DNA of 64,000 nucleotides from Nocardioides sp. (GCA_002729525.1 PBYI01000046.1:1-64000), one strand, 5' to 3'; counted from the stretch's first letter, positions 42,306-51,769 are shown. A program made the numbers and translations. Notes: generated by a model from the sequence alone, not told the origin.

Positions 42306-42311
42306 TACCTT
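42306..42311 (+). promoter_or_regulatory. -10 element, leaderless promoter of the TrkH-type gene
   Basis: TACCTT with 7 nt before the GTG at 42319. Confidence 0.45.
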
Positions 42312-42318
42312 CGCCGGT

Positions 42319-43662
42319 GTGCCGCGCCGCCCGCTCCCGTTCCTGCGCCACCCCGCGCAGCTCGTCGTGCTCGGCTTCGGCGGCGCGGTCGCGGTCGGCA
42401 CGCTGCTGCTCCTGCTGCCGATGAGCACCCGCGCGGACGGTGGTCCCGGCTTCGTCACGGCCCTGTTCACCGCGACCAGCGCGGTCTGCGTGACCGGCCT
42501 GACCGTCGTCGACACGGCCGGCTACTGGTCGGGGTTCGGGCAGGGCGTGATCCTCCTGCTGATCCAGGTCGGCGGCTTCGGCACGATGACCCTCGCCTCG
42601 CTGCTCGGCCTGCTGGTCTCGCGCCGCCTCGGCCTGCGCAGCCGCCTCACCGCCGCCGCCGAGACCAAGTCGCTCGGCCTGGGCGACGTGCGCTCGGTGC
42701 TCCTCGGCGTCGCCCGCACCACGCTGGTCGTCGAGGCCGTGGTCGCGGTGCTGCTGACCCTCCGGTTCTGGCTGGGGTACGACGAAGGGCTGGGCCGCGC
42801 GGTCTACCTCGGCGTCTTCCACAGCGTCTCGGCGTTCAACAACGCGGGCTTCGCGCTCTGGTCGGACAGCCTCACCCGCTTCGTGACCGACCCCTGGATC
42901 TGTCTGCCGATCGCCGTCGCCGTCATCGTCGGCGGCCTCGGCTTCCCGGTGCTGCTCGAGCTGCGCCGCCAGCTCGGGCGTCCGCGGCGCTGGTCCCTGC
43001 ACACCCGGATGACGGTCTACGCCACCGTGGCGCTCCTGGTGCTCGGCACCGCGTTCGTCACCGCCAACGAGTGGCGCAACCCCGACACCCTCGGTGCGCT
43101 GAGCCCACCGGGCCGCGTGCTCGCGGGCTTCTTCCAGGCCGTCATGCCGCGCACGGCCGGCTTCAACAGCCTCGACTACGGGATGATGAACGAGGGCACC
43201 CTGCTCGGCACGATGGTGCTCATGTTCATCGGCGGCGGCTCGGCGGGCACCGCCGGCGGCATCAAGGTGACCACGTTCCTCGTGCTCTTCTACGTCATCT
43301 GGACCGAGGTCCGCGGCGAGCGCGACGTGCACGCCTTCGGCCGCCGGATCTCCGACCGGGTCGCGCGCCAGGCCCTCACCGTCGCGCTGCTGTCGGTCGG
43401 TGCGGTGGTGACCGCGACGGTCGCGCTGGTGGAGATCACCGGGCTCACGACGCACCAGGTGCTGTTCGAGGTCGTCTCGGCCTTCGCGACGGTCGGCCTG
43501 TCGACCGGCATCACCGCCGACCTCGGCACGCCGGCCCACCTGGTGCTGGTCTCCCTGATGTTCATCGGTCGGCTCGGACCCATCACCCTGGTGTCGGCAC
43601 TCGCGCTCCGCGAGCGGCAGCGGCTCTACCAGTACCCGGAAGGACGGCCGATCATTGGGTAG
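42319..43662 (+). CDS. TrkH/KtrB-family potassium uptake channel subunit
   Basis: This 447-aa membrane protein has the four-repeat M1-P-M2 layout of Ktr/Trk transporters. Selectivity-filter segments include TSAVCVTGLTV, SAFNNAGFAL, PRTAGFNSLD and AFATVGLSTG, each with its central Gly. A gating-loop segment IGGGSAGTAGGIKVTTF follows the third repeat. It takes up K+, controlled by the RCK subunit encoded next with an 8-nt overlap. In-frame sequence to 42226 is unlikely to be translated. Confidence 0.95.
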   Translation: MPRRPLPFLRHPAQLVVLGFGGAVAVGTLLLLLPMSTRADGGPGFVTALFTATSAVCVTGLTVVDTAGYWSGFGQGVILLLIQVGGFGTMTLASLLGLLVSRRLGLRSRLTAAAETKSLGLGDVRSVLLGVARTTLVVEAVVAVLLTLRFWLGYDEGLGRAVYLGVFHSVSAFNNAGFALWSDSLTRFVTDPWICLPIAVAVIVGGLGFPVLLELRRQLGRPRRWSLHTRMTVYATVALLVLGTAFVTANEWRNPDTLGALSPPGRVLAGFFQAVMPRTAGFNSLDYGMMNEGTLLGTMVLMFIGGGSAGTAGGIKVTTFLVLFYVIWTEVRGERDVHAFGRRISDRVARQALTVALLSVGAVVTATVALVEITGLTTHQVLFEVVSAFATVGLSTGITADLGTPAHLVLVSLMFIGRLGPITLVSALALRERQRLYQYPEGRPIIG

Positions 43663-44326
43663 GCACCACCACATCGACCCCGGCGGCGTGGTCGTGATCG
43701 GCCTCGGCCGGTTCGGCAAGTCGCTGGCGCTGGAGCTCGTCGCCGAGGGCGTCGAGGTGCTCGGCATCGACTCCGACGGCGGGGTCGTGCAGGGCCTGGC
43801 CGGCCGGCTGACCCACGTCGTCGAGGCCGACTCCACCAACGAGGAGGCCATGCGCCAGCTCGGGGTGGGCGAGTTCCGGCGCGCCGTCGTCGGCGTCGGC
43901 AACGACCTCGAGGCCAGCATCCTGTCCGCGTCGGTCGCGCTGGCGCTCGGCGTGGAGGAGGTGTGGTCGAAGGCCATCAGCCAGGCCCACGCCCGGATCC
44001 TCACCCAGATCGGCGTCCACCACGTGGTGCGCCCCGAGCACGACATGGGACGCCGGGTGGCGCACCTGGTGCGCGGCCGGATGCTGGACTACATCGAGCT
44101 CGACGACGGCTACGCCTTCGCCAAGACCCGCCCGGTGCGCTGCATGCTCGGCGTGACGCTGGCCGACTCCGACGTCCGCAAGCAGTTCGGTGTGACGGTG
44201 GTCGGCGTGAAGCGACCCGGACAGGAGTTCACCTACGCCACCGCCGAGACGGTCGTGGAGTCCGGCGACGTCGTGATCGTCTCGGGGCGGCGGGAGTCGG
44301 TGGAGAAGTTCGCTGCCACCCAGTAG
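43655..44326 (+). CDS. TrkA/KtrA RCK regulatory subunit of potassium uptake
   Basis: This 223-aa cytoplasmic protein has an RCK_N Rossmann domain (VVVIGLGRFGKSLALEL, with IDSD binding the ribose) and a C-terminal RCK_C domain (about residues 140-223), which in this family binds small regulators such as c-di-AMP. It starts with TTG at 43655, overlapping the channel gene by 8 nt, so the two are made together as a Ktr pair. Confidence 0.95.
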   Translation: MGRHHHIDPGGVVVIGLGRFGKSLALELVAEGVEVLGIDSDGGVVQGLAGRLTHVVEADSTNEEAMRQLGVGEFRRAVVGVGNDLEASILSASVALALGVEEVWSKAISQAHARILTQIGVHHVVRPEHDMGRRVAHLVRGRMLDYIELDDGYAFAKTRPVRCMLGVTLADSDVRKQFGVTVVGVKRPGQEFTYATAETVVESGDVVIVSGRRESVEKFAATQ

Positions 44327-44353
44327 CGGCACCACGCCACGAGGGTCGCGGGC

Positions 44354-44572
44354 ATGCACGGCTCCCGCCTGGCCCCGGTCCTCCTGCTCGCCCCGCCGCT
44401 GCTGAGCGCCTGCGGCGACGACTCGTCCCGGGACCGGTCCTCGTCGTCCTCGGTGTCCCCGGCGTCCGACGGCGGCGCCGCCACGGCACCCGAGGAGCCC
44501 AGCGCGGAGACCTACGACACCGCGCCGACGACGGTGCAGGAGAGCGCCGAGTCCGGCGGCTGCCCGCAGTAG
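44354..44572 (+). CDS. Small lipoprotein
   Basis: This 72-aa protein has a type II signal peptide and a lipobox LLSAC (Cys at residue 20), then a Ser/Asp/Glu/Thr-rich tail ending GGCPQ. It would be anchored on the outer face of the membrane. No family is recognised. It lies 27 bp after the potassium uptake pair and could share its transcript. Confidence 0.7.
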   Translation: MHGSRLAPVLLLAPPLLSACGDDSSRDRSSSSSVSPASDGGAATAPEEPSAETYDTAPTTVQESAESGGCPQ

Positions 44573-44590
44573 TCGCGCCGGACGCGCCCC

Positions 44591-45175
44591 TCAGAGCCGG
44601 GCGAGGAACGGCAGCAGCGTCTGGAGCATCCGCTCCGTCGCGCTCTCGTCGTACGTCGCCAGCGTGCGGTCGCTGAACAGGTGCACCGCGCCGGGGTGCA
44701 CGACGAGCTCGCCGTCGGGCACGGCCGCCACCAGGGCGCGGGCGGCGTCCAGGTCGCCCTCGCCGGCGAACACCGGGTCGTCGGCCATGCCGTGCACCTG
44801 CAGCGGCACCGCGTCGGGCCAGGCGCCGAACTCCTCAGCGGGCACGCACGACTCCAGCAGCACGGCACCGCGGGCGCCGGCCCGGTTCTGCGCGAGCGCC
44901 TGGGCCGGCATCACGCCGAGGGAGATGCCGACGTACGTCAGCGCGGCCGGCAGGCCCTCGGCGGCCCCGACGCCGCGGTCGAGGAGCGTCTGGAAGCCGA
45001 CCTCCTCCGCGTAGCCGATGCCCTCGTCGAGAGTGGCGAACACGTGACCGTCGTACTGGTCGGGGACGTGCACCACGTGCCCTTCCTCGCGGAAGCGTTC
45101 GGCGAGGGCGAGCACGCCGTCGGTGCGGCCCTGGGCGTGGTGGAGGAGCAGGATCTCGGTCGGGGAGGTCGCCAT
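44591..45175 (-). CDS. Dienelactone hydrolase-family alpha/beta hydrolase
   Basis: This 194-aa hydrolase has the nucleophile elbow GISLG (Ser85; classic dienelactone hydrolases have Cys), an Asp in VHGMADDP and the His in VVHPGAVHLFSD. Together they make a plausible Ser-Asp-His triad. The substrate is unknown. The ATG at 45175 has TAGCGT 7 nt upstream. It is divergent from the YcaQ-like gene. Confidence 0.88.
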   Translation of the reverse strand: MATSPTEILLLHHAQGRTDGVLALAERFREEGHVVHVPDQYDGHVFATLDEGIGYAEEVGFQTLLDRGVGAAEGLPAALTYVGISLGVMPAQALAQNRAGARGAVLLESCVPAEEFGAWPDAVPLQVHGMADDPVFAGEGDLDAARALVAAVPDGELVVHPGAVHLFSDRTLATYDESATERMLQTLLPFLARL

Positions 45176-45182
45176 GGGCAGC

Positions 45183-45188
45183 ACGCTA
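45183..45188 (-). promoter_or_regulatory. -10 element, leaderless promoter of the dienelactone hydrolase gene
   Basis: TAGCGT on the minus strand with 7 nt before the ATG at 45175. Confidence 0.45.
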
Positions 45189-45237
45189 GAGCGGGTTGCG
45201 GACGATCGGCGTCCGGATCGCGTGCCAGGGTGAGCAC

Positions 45238-46419
45238 GTGCCCCCGCTCGAGCTGACCGTCGACGACGCCCGCCGCGTCGCCGTCCGCGCCGCCGGTCTC
45301 GACGCCGGTCTCGACACCGCCGGCACGGCCGGCGCCGACCTCCTCGACGTCGCGCACCACCTGACCGGCCTGCCCACCGATCGCACCCGGGCCGTGGCGC
45401 GGGCTGCCGACCTGGTGCTGTGGAGCCGGCTCGGCGACGCGCACCGCCCGCCCGCGCTCGACGACGCCGTGGAGCGGCTGCATCTCGTCCTGCTCGCCGG
45501 TGCGCTGCGCCCGGTCGCGGACGCCGTGCTCTTCCGCGCCCAGCAGGAGGCCTGGCCGAACGAGGGCGCCCCGATGAAGGACTGGCACCGCACCCTCGTC
45601 GCCTGGGTCGAGGCCAACGACGCCGCCCGCCGCGACGTGCTCGACGAGCTGCGCCGCGAGGGCGCGCTGCCGATGACCGCGCTGCCCGACACCTGCACCG
45701 AGCCGTGGCGCTCGTCGGGCTGGAACGACGGCAAGAACCTCCGGATGCTCGTCGCCCAGCTCGTGGCCCGCGGCGAGGTCGCGGTGCTCGGCAGCTGGGA
45801 GGGCTTCGGCGGCGAGACCCACTACGACCTGGCCGAACGCGTCTACCCCGACGAGCCCGCGCCACCGCTGGCCGAGGCGCTCGCCGAGCAGGACCGCCGG
45901 CGGCTGGCGTCGTACGGCGTCGCGCGCGCGGGGTGGGTCGGGCAGCAGGGCGAGCCGGTCGGGGCCGGCGAGGCGGGGGAGCCCGCGACCGTCGCGGGGC
46001 TGCGCGGGCGCTGGCGGGTCGACCCCGCCGCACTGGCCGTCCTCGACGAGCCGGCCGCAGCGCCCGGCGACGACGGCACCCGGGTGGTGCTGCTCGCGCC
46101 GTTCGACCCGCTCGTGCACCACCGCAAGCGGATGACCGACCTCCTCGGCTTCGACTACACGCTCGAGATGTACAAGCCCGCCGCGCAGCGACGCTGGGGC
46201 TACTACGCGCTCCCGGTGCTCGCCGCGCACGACCTGGTGGGGAAGGTCGACGCCACCGCCGACCACGAGTCCGGTGAGCTCCTGCTGCACGCCGTCCACC
46301 TCGACGAGCCGTGGGCGGCCGACGTCCCCTCGCTCGAGGGGCGGGTGCGCGAGGAGGTCGACGCGCTCGCGGCCCGGCTCGGCCTCGACGCCGTCGACCA
46401 CCCGCACCCGGCGGCCTGA
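45238..46419 (+). CDS. Winged-helix DNA glycosylase-like protein (YcaQ/AlkX, HTH_42 family)
   Basis: This 393-aa protein shows the C-terminal signature of YcaQ-type interstrand-crosslink glycosylases: LLAPFDPLVHHRKRMTDLL, FDYTLEMYKP and RRWGYYALPVL. The N-terminal motif region reads GLPTDRTRAVARAADLVLWS. Relatives I recall have a catalytic Gln-x-Asp (QID) there, so the Gln appears to be Pro46 while Asp48 is kept. Activity may therefore differ. The start GTG 45238 follows AGGGTGAG. The HIT gene lies 12 bp downstream. Confidence 0.87.
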   Translation: MPPLELTVDDARRVAVRAAGLDAGLDTAGTAGADLLDVAHHLTGLPTDRTRAVARAADLVLWSRLGDAHRPPALDDAVERLHLVLLAGALRPVADAVLFRAQQEAWPNEGAPMKDWHRTLVAWVEANDAARRDVLDELRREGALPMTALPDTCTEPWRSSGWNDGKNLRMLVAQLVARGEVAVLGSWEGFGGETHYDLAERVYPDEPAPPLAEALAEQDRRRLASYGVARAGWVGQQGEPVGAGEAGEPATVAGLRGRWRVDPAALAVLDEPAAAPGDDGTRVVLLAPFDPLVHHRKRMTDLLGFDYTLEMYKPAAQRRWGYYALPVLAAHDLVGKVDATADHESGELLLHAVHLDEPWAADVPSLEGRVREEVDALAARLGLDAVDHPHPAA

Positions 46420-46431
46420 GACGCTGCGCGC

Positions 46432-46857
46432 ATGGCCAAGCCCTGCGTGTTCTGCGCGATCGTCGCCGGCGAGGCCGAGGCGCACGTCGTCCTCGACGAG
46501 CCCGACCTGCTCGGCTTCCTCGACACCCGACCCGTCCTCCGCGGCCACGTGCTCCTCGTGCCGCGCGAGCACCACGAGACCCTGCCCGACCTCCCGGCGG
46601 CGCTGCGCGACCCGTTCCTCGACGCGGCCCAGCGGCTCGCCGTCGCGGTGAAGGACGGGCTCGGCGCCCAGGGGTCGTTCGTGGCGATGAACAACACCGT
46701 CAGCCAGTCCGTCCCGCACCTGCACTGCCACGTCGTGCCGCGCACCAAGGGCGACGGTCTGCGCGGCTTCTTCTGGCCCCGCACCCGGTACGCCGACGGC
46801 GAGGCCGCCGAGCACGCCGCCCGGCTGCGGGAGGTCCTGGTGCCTCCGGCGGGCTGA
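46432..46857 (+). CDS. HIT-family nucleotide hydrolase
   Basis: This 141-aa protein has the Hint-type N-terminus CVFCAIVAGE and the His triad HLHCHVVP near residue 100. HIT enzymes hydrolyse nucleotide phosphoramidates or adenylylated compounds. It is probably co-transcribed with the YcaQ-like gene upstream. Confidence 0.94.
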   Translation: MAKPCVFCAIVAGEAEAHVVLDEPDLLGFLDTRPVLRGHVLLVPREHHETLPDLPAALRDPFLDAAQRLAVAVKDGLGAQGSFVAMNNTVSQSVPHLHCHVVPRTKGDGLRGFFWPRTRYADGEAAEHAARLREVLVPPAG

Positions 46858-46881
46858 GCCGGGCCCTCCGGCTGCGAACCG

Positions 46882-46897
46882 TGGCCCGATCGGGCCA
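46882..46897. promoter_or_regulatory. 16-bp perfect palindrome upstream of the metallopeptidase gene
   Basis: TGGCCCGATCGGGCCA followed by TTT, 24 bp after the HIT stop and 52 bp before the metallopeptidase start. It could be an operator, or a short terminator for the HIT gene (6-bp stem, GATC loop). Confidence 0.5.
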
Positions 46898-46949
46898 TTT
46901 CGTGGCTCGTTCCGCTGCGCACCGGCGTCGCTGCGTGGTCCACTCAGCC

Positions 46950-49900
46950 GTGCTTCGCGTACCGCGCCCCCAGCGCCGCCTCACGTCATCGCTCGCCCTG
47001 GTGCTCGCCGCCGGGGTCCTCGCACCGCTCGGCGTCGCCCAGGCGGCCACGCCGCAGGCGGCACCGGACCCGGTCGCCCCCACCACCGACACCCCGGTCG
47101 ACGCCCTCTGGACCCCGAGCGCGGCCAGGCCCCGCCGTGGCACCACCGCCGCTCCGGTGACCGTGCGGCCCGAGGCCTACCGCGGCTACACCCTCGACGC
47201 CGCCGACCTGCGCGACCAGCTCGCGGCCGCCCCGCTGGCCGGCTCGCGCGGCGCCGCCCGCCAGGCCGTCGAGGTCGTCGTGCCCGCGCCCACCGGCGAG
47301 CTGGTGACCTTCGCAGTCGTCGAGTCGCCGGTGATGGAGTCCGAGCTCCAGGCGAAGTACCCCGACATCCGCACCTACGCCGGTAACGCCGTCGGCGACG
47401 CCACCGACAGCATCCGGCTCGACGTCACGCCGCAGGGCTTCCACGCCGCGGTCCGCGGCGACCACCCGTCCTGGTACGTCGACCCGTCCGTGGTCGGCGA
47501 GGCCGACGACGACACCCTCTACCTCTCCTACTTCGGCGAGGACCTGCCCGAGCGTCAGCAGCCGCTGGTCGAGCCCAACTTCGACGAGCTCGAGAACGCC
47601 GCCGTGCCGGAGGTCGACGGGTCCCGCGGCTCCGAGGCGGGCGGCGTGGTGACCCAGCGCAGCTACCGACTCGCGCTGCTCACCGACCCGGCGTACGCGG
47701 AGTACGTCGCGCCGGGCCTCAACGACGGCACCCAGGACGCCGCCTCCAACGCCGCGGTGCTCGCGGCGAAGGTGACGATGATCAATCGCGTCGACCAGAT
47801 CTACAACGCCGACATGGGCATCGAGCTGGTGCTGATCAACGGCACTGACGCGCTCAACCTCAACAACCTCGCCAAGTCGCAGGGTGCCAACGGCCCGTGC
47901 GGCCTCGAGGGCTGCTTCTCCGCCGGTCAGCTTGACGCGGGCTGCACCGGCACGCTGCTCACCCGCCAGCGTCTGGTCATCGGGCTGCTCGCGGGGGCGC
48001 AGAACTACGACGTCGGCCACCTCGCGCTCGGCATCAACGGCGGCGGCATCGCCCAGCTCGGTGTCGTCGGTAAGCAGAACAAGGCGCGGGGCTGCACCGG
48101 CCTGCCCTTCCCGGTCGGTGACTTCATGGCGATCGACTACGTCGCCCACGAGATCGGTCACCAGTTCGCCGGCAACCACACCTTCACCTCTCCGAACGAG
48201 TGCGGTGCCACCAACCGCAACGCCGACACCGCGGTCGAGCCGGGCTCCGGCTCGTCGGTGATGGCGTACGCCGGCATCTGCGCCACCGACGACCTCCAGC
48301 CGCACACCGACCCCTACTTCAGCTTCGCCACCCAGGACGAGGTGTTCGCGTACGTCGAGGGCGGGCCGGCGTCGCTCAACGAGGTCCAGGCGGTCGGCCT
48401 GCGCAACTTCGACGGCACCGACTCCTTCACCCTGACCTTCGACGGGATTGCGACCGTCCCGATCGTCCGTGGCACCAACTACACCGCGGCCGGCGTCAAG
48501 GCGGCCGTCGAGACGGTGCTCGGCGGCACCGCGACGGTGAGTGCCTTCTTCGGCTCCGGGTCGTTCGACGACCGCGGCTTCAACATCACCTGGTCCGGGG
48601 CGAAGGCGTCGACCAACGTGCCCAACCCCGTGGTCGTGCCCGTCTCCGGTGACGTGACCGGCACCGGCAACGACATCGACAAGGGCGGTGCGACCACCCA
48701 CGGCGGCTTCACCGCGGAGGCGACGGCCAACCACAACCCGACCGTCACCGCGCTCGACGACGTCACGATCCCGGTCCAGACGCCGTTCACCCTCAGCGGC
48801 TCGGCCACCGACGCCGACGACGACCCGCTGGTCTACCTGTGGGAGCAGGTCGACGCCGGCGGCCTGATCGGCCTCCCGCTGGTCAGCAATGCCAAGTCCA
48901 GCGGGCCGCTCTTCCGGGTCTTCGGCACCTACGCCGACGTGTCGCTCGACGACAGCCTGCTCTACAACTCGCCCGGCCAGAACCTCGCGACCTCCAGCCC
49001 GGAGCGCCGCTTCCCCGACCTCGACCAGGTCCTCGCCGGCGCGACCAACGCCGACACCGGCTCCTGCCCGGTCTCGACCGCGACCGACTCGCTGCCGAAC
49101 GGCCCGGTGCTCGACTGCTACTCCGAGTTCCTGCCCACGCCGGCCTACCTGGGCGACCTGTTCGCCGGCAACGCCGACGGCTCGCTGACGTTCCGCCTCA
49201 CCGCGCGCGACCAGCAGCCCGGCGGTGGCGGCACGTCGTACGACGAGGTGACGCTCGGCGTCAACAAGCTCGCCGGTCCGTTCCTGGTCACCAGTCAGGC
49301 CTCCGGCGAGACCTACGCCGGCGGCTCGACGCAGACCGTCGAGTGGGACACCGCGCTCACCGACACCCTCGGCCTGGCCGACGAGGTGAAGATCTCGCTG
49401 TCGCTCGACGGCGGGCAGACCTTCGACACGGTGCTCACCGAGACCACCGCCAACGACGGCTCCGAGGACGTCGTGCTGCCCGACCTGGCCTCCACCGAGG
49501 CCCGGATCATGATCGAGGCGGTCGACAACATCTTCTACGACGTCAACGACGCCCCGTTCACCATCACCTCCGAGAACGCCGTCGGCCTCGAGGTCAGCGA
49601 CGACCTGCCCGCCACGGTCGACGTCGACTACTCCGACGCCGTGCCGACCGGCACGATCTCGGCGTCGTCCGGGCTGGTGGACGGTGACGCCATCACGGCG
49701 AACGCCTCCGGCCTGCCCGACGGCCTGACGCTCACCCGCGGCACCACCAGTGCCACCTCCGAGCGTCCGGGCACGACGGAGTTCGTGCTCGGCGGCACCG
49801 CCGACGTCGACCCGGGCAGCTACCCGGTGACCGTCGACGTCACCGACGGCACCACCACCGAGCAGGTCGCCTTCACCGTCGCGGTCGCGGCGGAGTCGGC

Positions 49901-50831
49901 GAGCGCGACGTACACCGGTGACACCTCGGCCACGGCGCCGTCCGACGGCACCGTCGAGGTGACCCTGTCGGCCAGCGTCGCCGAGGGCGCCGACGGCTCG
50001 CCCGGTGACCTGACCACGGCGACCGCAACCTTCCGCGACGGCACGACCGACCTGTGCGCCGCCACGGTGAGCAGCGGCGGCGCGGCGAGCTGCACCGCCG
50101 ACCTGGCGCCCGGGACGTACGACGTCTCGGTCGTCGTCGGCGGTCGCTACACGGGCTCCAGCGCGGGCACCACCGCGCTGGTCGTGGACTCCGACGGCGG
50201 TGAGGAGCCGCCGGGCGACACCCGCGCGCCGGTGACGTCGATCATCGTCGGCCCCGACCAGGGCAGCATCCTCAAGCGCGACCGCACGACGTTCGCGTTC
50301 CGCTCCGACGAGGCCGGCTCGACGTTCTACTGCTCGCTCGACGGCACCGTGTCGTCCTGCCTGCGGGTGCTGCGCCTGCGCGACCTGTCGGCCGGCACCC
50401 ACCGTCTGCGGGTGAGCGCGGTCGACGAGGCGGGCAACATCGACCGCACGCCGGCGTCGCGGGTCTTCACCGTGCCGCGCGACTCCACCGTGCTGAAGGC
50501 CAAGGGCCGCGCGTGGTCGCGCAAGGCCGTCAAGCGGGCGTACGGCGGCTCCGTCGTGCGCACCAACGCCAAGGGTGCCGTGCTGGTGACCCGGGTGCGT
50601 GAGGCCCGCGGCCTGGCGCTCCTGGTCGCGCGCAACCAGAAGTCCGGCAAGGTCAAGGTCTTCGTCGGCAAGAAGCTCGTCGCCCGGCGCTCGCTGGCCG
50701 GCAAGAAGGGCTCCAACGTGCTCGTGACGCTGCGCCGCAACGGCAAGCCGCTCACCGGCCGGGTGCGGATCGTGACGACCACGAAGAAGCCCGTCGCCAT
50801 CGGCGCGCTCGCGGTGGTCACCCGCCCGTAG
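46950..50831 (+). CDS. Large secreted zinc metallopeptidase (reprolysin-like) with Ig-like domains
   Basis: This 1293-aa protein has a signal peptide (SSLALVLAAGVLAPLGVAQA), a propeptide-like region (residues ~40-240) and a metzincin-type catalytic domain. Its zinc motif HEIGHQFAGNH contains His400, Glu401, His404 and His410. Beta-sandwich domains follow (cadherin-like around LDDVTIPVQTPFTLSGSATD; putative Ig around PATVDVDYSDAVPTGTISAS; and DEAGSTFYCSLDG). A Lys/Arg-rich C-terminal domain ends the protein. It is probably a secreted protease for nutrients or envelope proteins. GTG 46950 and GTG 46935 are both possible. Confidence 0.92.
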   Translation: MLRVPRPQRRLTSSLALVLAAGVLAPLGVAQAATPQAAPDPVAPTTDTPVDALWTPSAARPRRGTTAAPVTVRPEAYRGYTLDAADLRDQLAAAPLAGSRGAARQAVEVVVPAPTGELVTFAVVESPVMESELQAKYPDIRTYAGNAVGDATDSIRLDVTPQGFHAAVRGDHPSWYVDPSVVGEADDDTLYLSYFGEDLPERQQPLVEPNFDELENAAVPEVDGSRGSEAGGVVTQRSYRLALLTDPAYAEYVAPGLNDGTQDAASNAAVLAAKVTMINRVDQIYNADMGIELVLINGTDALNLNNLAKSQGANGPCGLEGCFSAGQLDAGCTGTLLTRQRLVIGLLAGAQNYDVGHLALGINGGGIAQLGVVGKQNKARGCTGLPFPVGDFMAIDYVAHEIGHQFAGNHTFTSPNECGATNRNADTAVEPGSGSSVMAYAGICATDDLQPHTDPYFSFATQDEVFAYVEGGPASLNEVQAVGLRNFDGTDSFTLTFDGIATVPIVRGTNYTAAGVKAAVETVLGGTATVSAFFGSGSFDDRGFNITWSGAKASTNVPNPVVVPVSGDVTGTGNDIDKGGATTHGGFTAEATANHNPTVTALDDVTIPVQTPFTLSGSATDADDDPLVYLWEQVDAGGLIGLPLVSNAKSSGPLFRVFGTYADVSLDDSLLYNSPGQNLATSSPERRFPDLDQVLAGATNADTGSCPVSTATDSLPNGPVLDCYSEFLPTPAYLGDLFAGNADGSLTFRLTARDQQPGGGGTSYDEVTLGVNKLAGPFLVTSQASGETYAGGSTQTVEWDTALTDTLGLADEVKISLSLDGGQTFDTVLTETTANDGSEDVVLPDLASTEARIMIEAVDNIFYDVNDAPFTITSENAVGLEVSDDLPATVDVDYSDAVPTGTISASSGLVDGDAITANASGLPDGLTLTRGTTSATSERPGTTEFVLGGTADVDPGSYPVTVDVTDGTTTEQVAFTVAVAAESASATYTGDTSATAPSDGTVEVTLSASVAEGADGSPGDLTTATATFRDGTTDLCAATVSSGGAASCTADLAPGTYDVSVVVGGRYTGSSAGTTALVVDSDGGEEPPGDTRAPVTSIIVGPDQGSILKRDRTTFAFRSDEAGSTFYCSLDGTVSSCLRVLRLRDLSAGTHRLRVSAVDEAGNIDRTPASRVFTVPRDSTVLKAKGRAWSRKAVKRAYGGSVVRTNAKGAVLVTRVREARGLALLVARNQKSGKVKVFVGKKLVARRSLAGKKGSNVLVTLRRNGKPLTGRVRIVTTTKKPVAIGALAVVTRP

Positions 50832-50852
50832 GACCCGCTCGACCCGCCGGGC

Positions 50853-50886
50853 CACCCCCGGTGTGACGTACGTCGCGCCGGGGGTG
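50853..50886. terminator. Terminator hairpin after the metallopeptidase
   Basis: CACCCCCGG (50853-50861) pairs with CCGGGGGTG (50878-50886) around a 16-nt loop, 21 bp after the stop codon. Confidence 0.6.
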
Positions 50887-50970
50887 ACCGGACGCCCGTT
50901 CGGGCAGGGTCCGGTGGGGGCTAGTGTCACCTGGGACACACCGCCAACCGGACAGAGGAGTCAGGAGCAC

Positions 50971-51738
50971 ATGGGTCGTTACGAGGGACGGGTCGCGATC
51001 ATCACCGGCGGCGCGCGGGGCATCGGCTTCGGCATCGCCACCCGCTTCGCCGAGGAGGGCGCGTCGATCGCGGTCGTCGACCTCGACGAGACCGCCGCCG
51101 CCGAGGCCGCGGCGAAGCTGCCGACCGGCGACGGTCAGAAGCACACCGGCATCGGTTGCGACGTCTCCGACGGCGAGGCCGCGACCGCCGCCGTGGAGCG
51201 CACCGTCAGCGAGCTGGGCGGGGTGCACGTGCTGGTCAACAATGCCGGCATCACCCGCGACAACCTGCTGTTCAAGATGACCGAGCAGGACTGGGACCTC
51301 GTCATGGGCGTCCACCTCAAGGGTGCGTTCAACATGACCAAGGCCGCCCAGAAGCACTTCACCGAGCAGAAGCTCGGCAAGGTGCTGTGCCTGTCCAGCG
51401 TCTCCGCGCTCGGCAACCGCGGCCAGGCCAACTACTCCGCGGCCAAGATGGGCATCCAGGGCTTCGTCCGCACGCTCGGCATCGAGCTCGGCCCCTACGG
51501 CATCAACGTCAACGCCATCGCGCCCGGCTTCATCGCCACCGAGATGACCGACGCGACCGCCGCCCGGCTCAAGATGGACGTCGACAAGTTCCGCGAGCTC
51601 AACGCCGAGCACAACCCGGTCAAGCGGGTCGGCTTCCCCGAGGACATCGCGGCGGCCGCGGCGTTCCTGTGCTCCGACGAGTCGAGCTACATCACCGGCC
51701 AGACGCTGTACGTCGACGGCGGCTCGACGCTCGTCTGA
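50971..51738 (+). CDS. fabG: 3-oxoacyl-ACP reductase-type SDR (FabG-like)
   Basis: This 255-aa SDR has TGGARGIG at residues 11-18, the NNAG motif, catalytic Ser in LSSVSALGN, YSAAK and the PGFIATEM segment. This is the full FabG pattern for NAD(P)H-dependent reduction of 3-oxoacyl-ACP or -CoA. AGGAG lies upstream of the ATG at 50971. A second copy or a role outside fatty acid synthesis cannot be excluded, as the gene is alone. A strong hairpin follows. Confidence 0.92.
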   Translation: MGRYEGRVAIITGGARGIGFGIATRFAEEGASIAVVDLDETAAAEAAAKLPTGDGQKHTGIGCDVSDGEAATAAVERTVSELGGVHVLVNNAGITRDNLLFKMTEQDWDLVMGVHLKGAFNMTKAAQKHFTEQKLGKVLCLSSVSALGNRGQANYSAAKMGIQGFVRTLGIELGPYGINVNAIAPGFIATEMTDATAARLKMDVDKFRELNAEHNPVKRVGFPEDIAAAAAFLCSDESSYITGQTLYVDGGSTLV

Positions 51739-51769
51739 CGCACCCGGCCACGGCCCACCGGGCCCCCGC

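Noticed and set aside
42175..42318. c-di-AMP (ydaO-type) riboswitch before the potassium uptake genes
   Set aside because: The gap is short, lacks the conserved motifs, and the gene appears leaderless.
46986..50939. 1317-residue open frame on the minus strand
   Set aside because: Antisense to the metallopeptidase, whose signal peptide and zinc motif are convincing.
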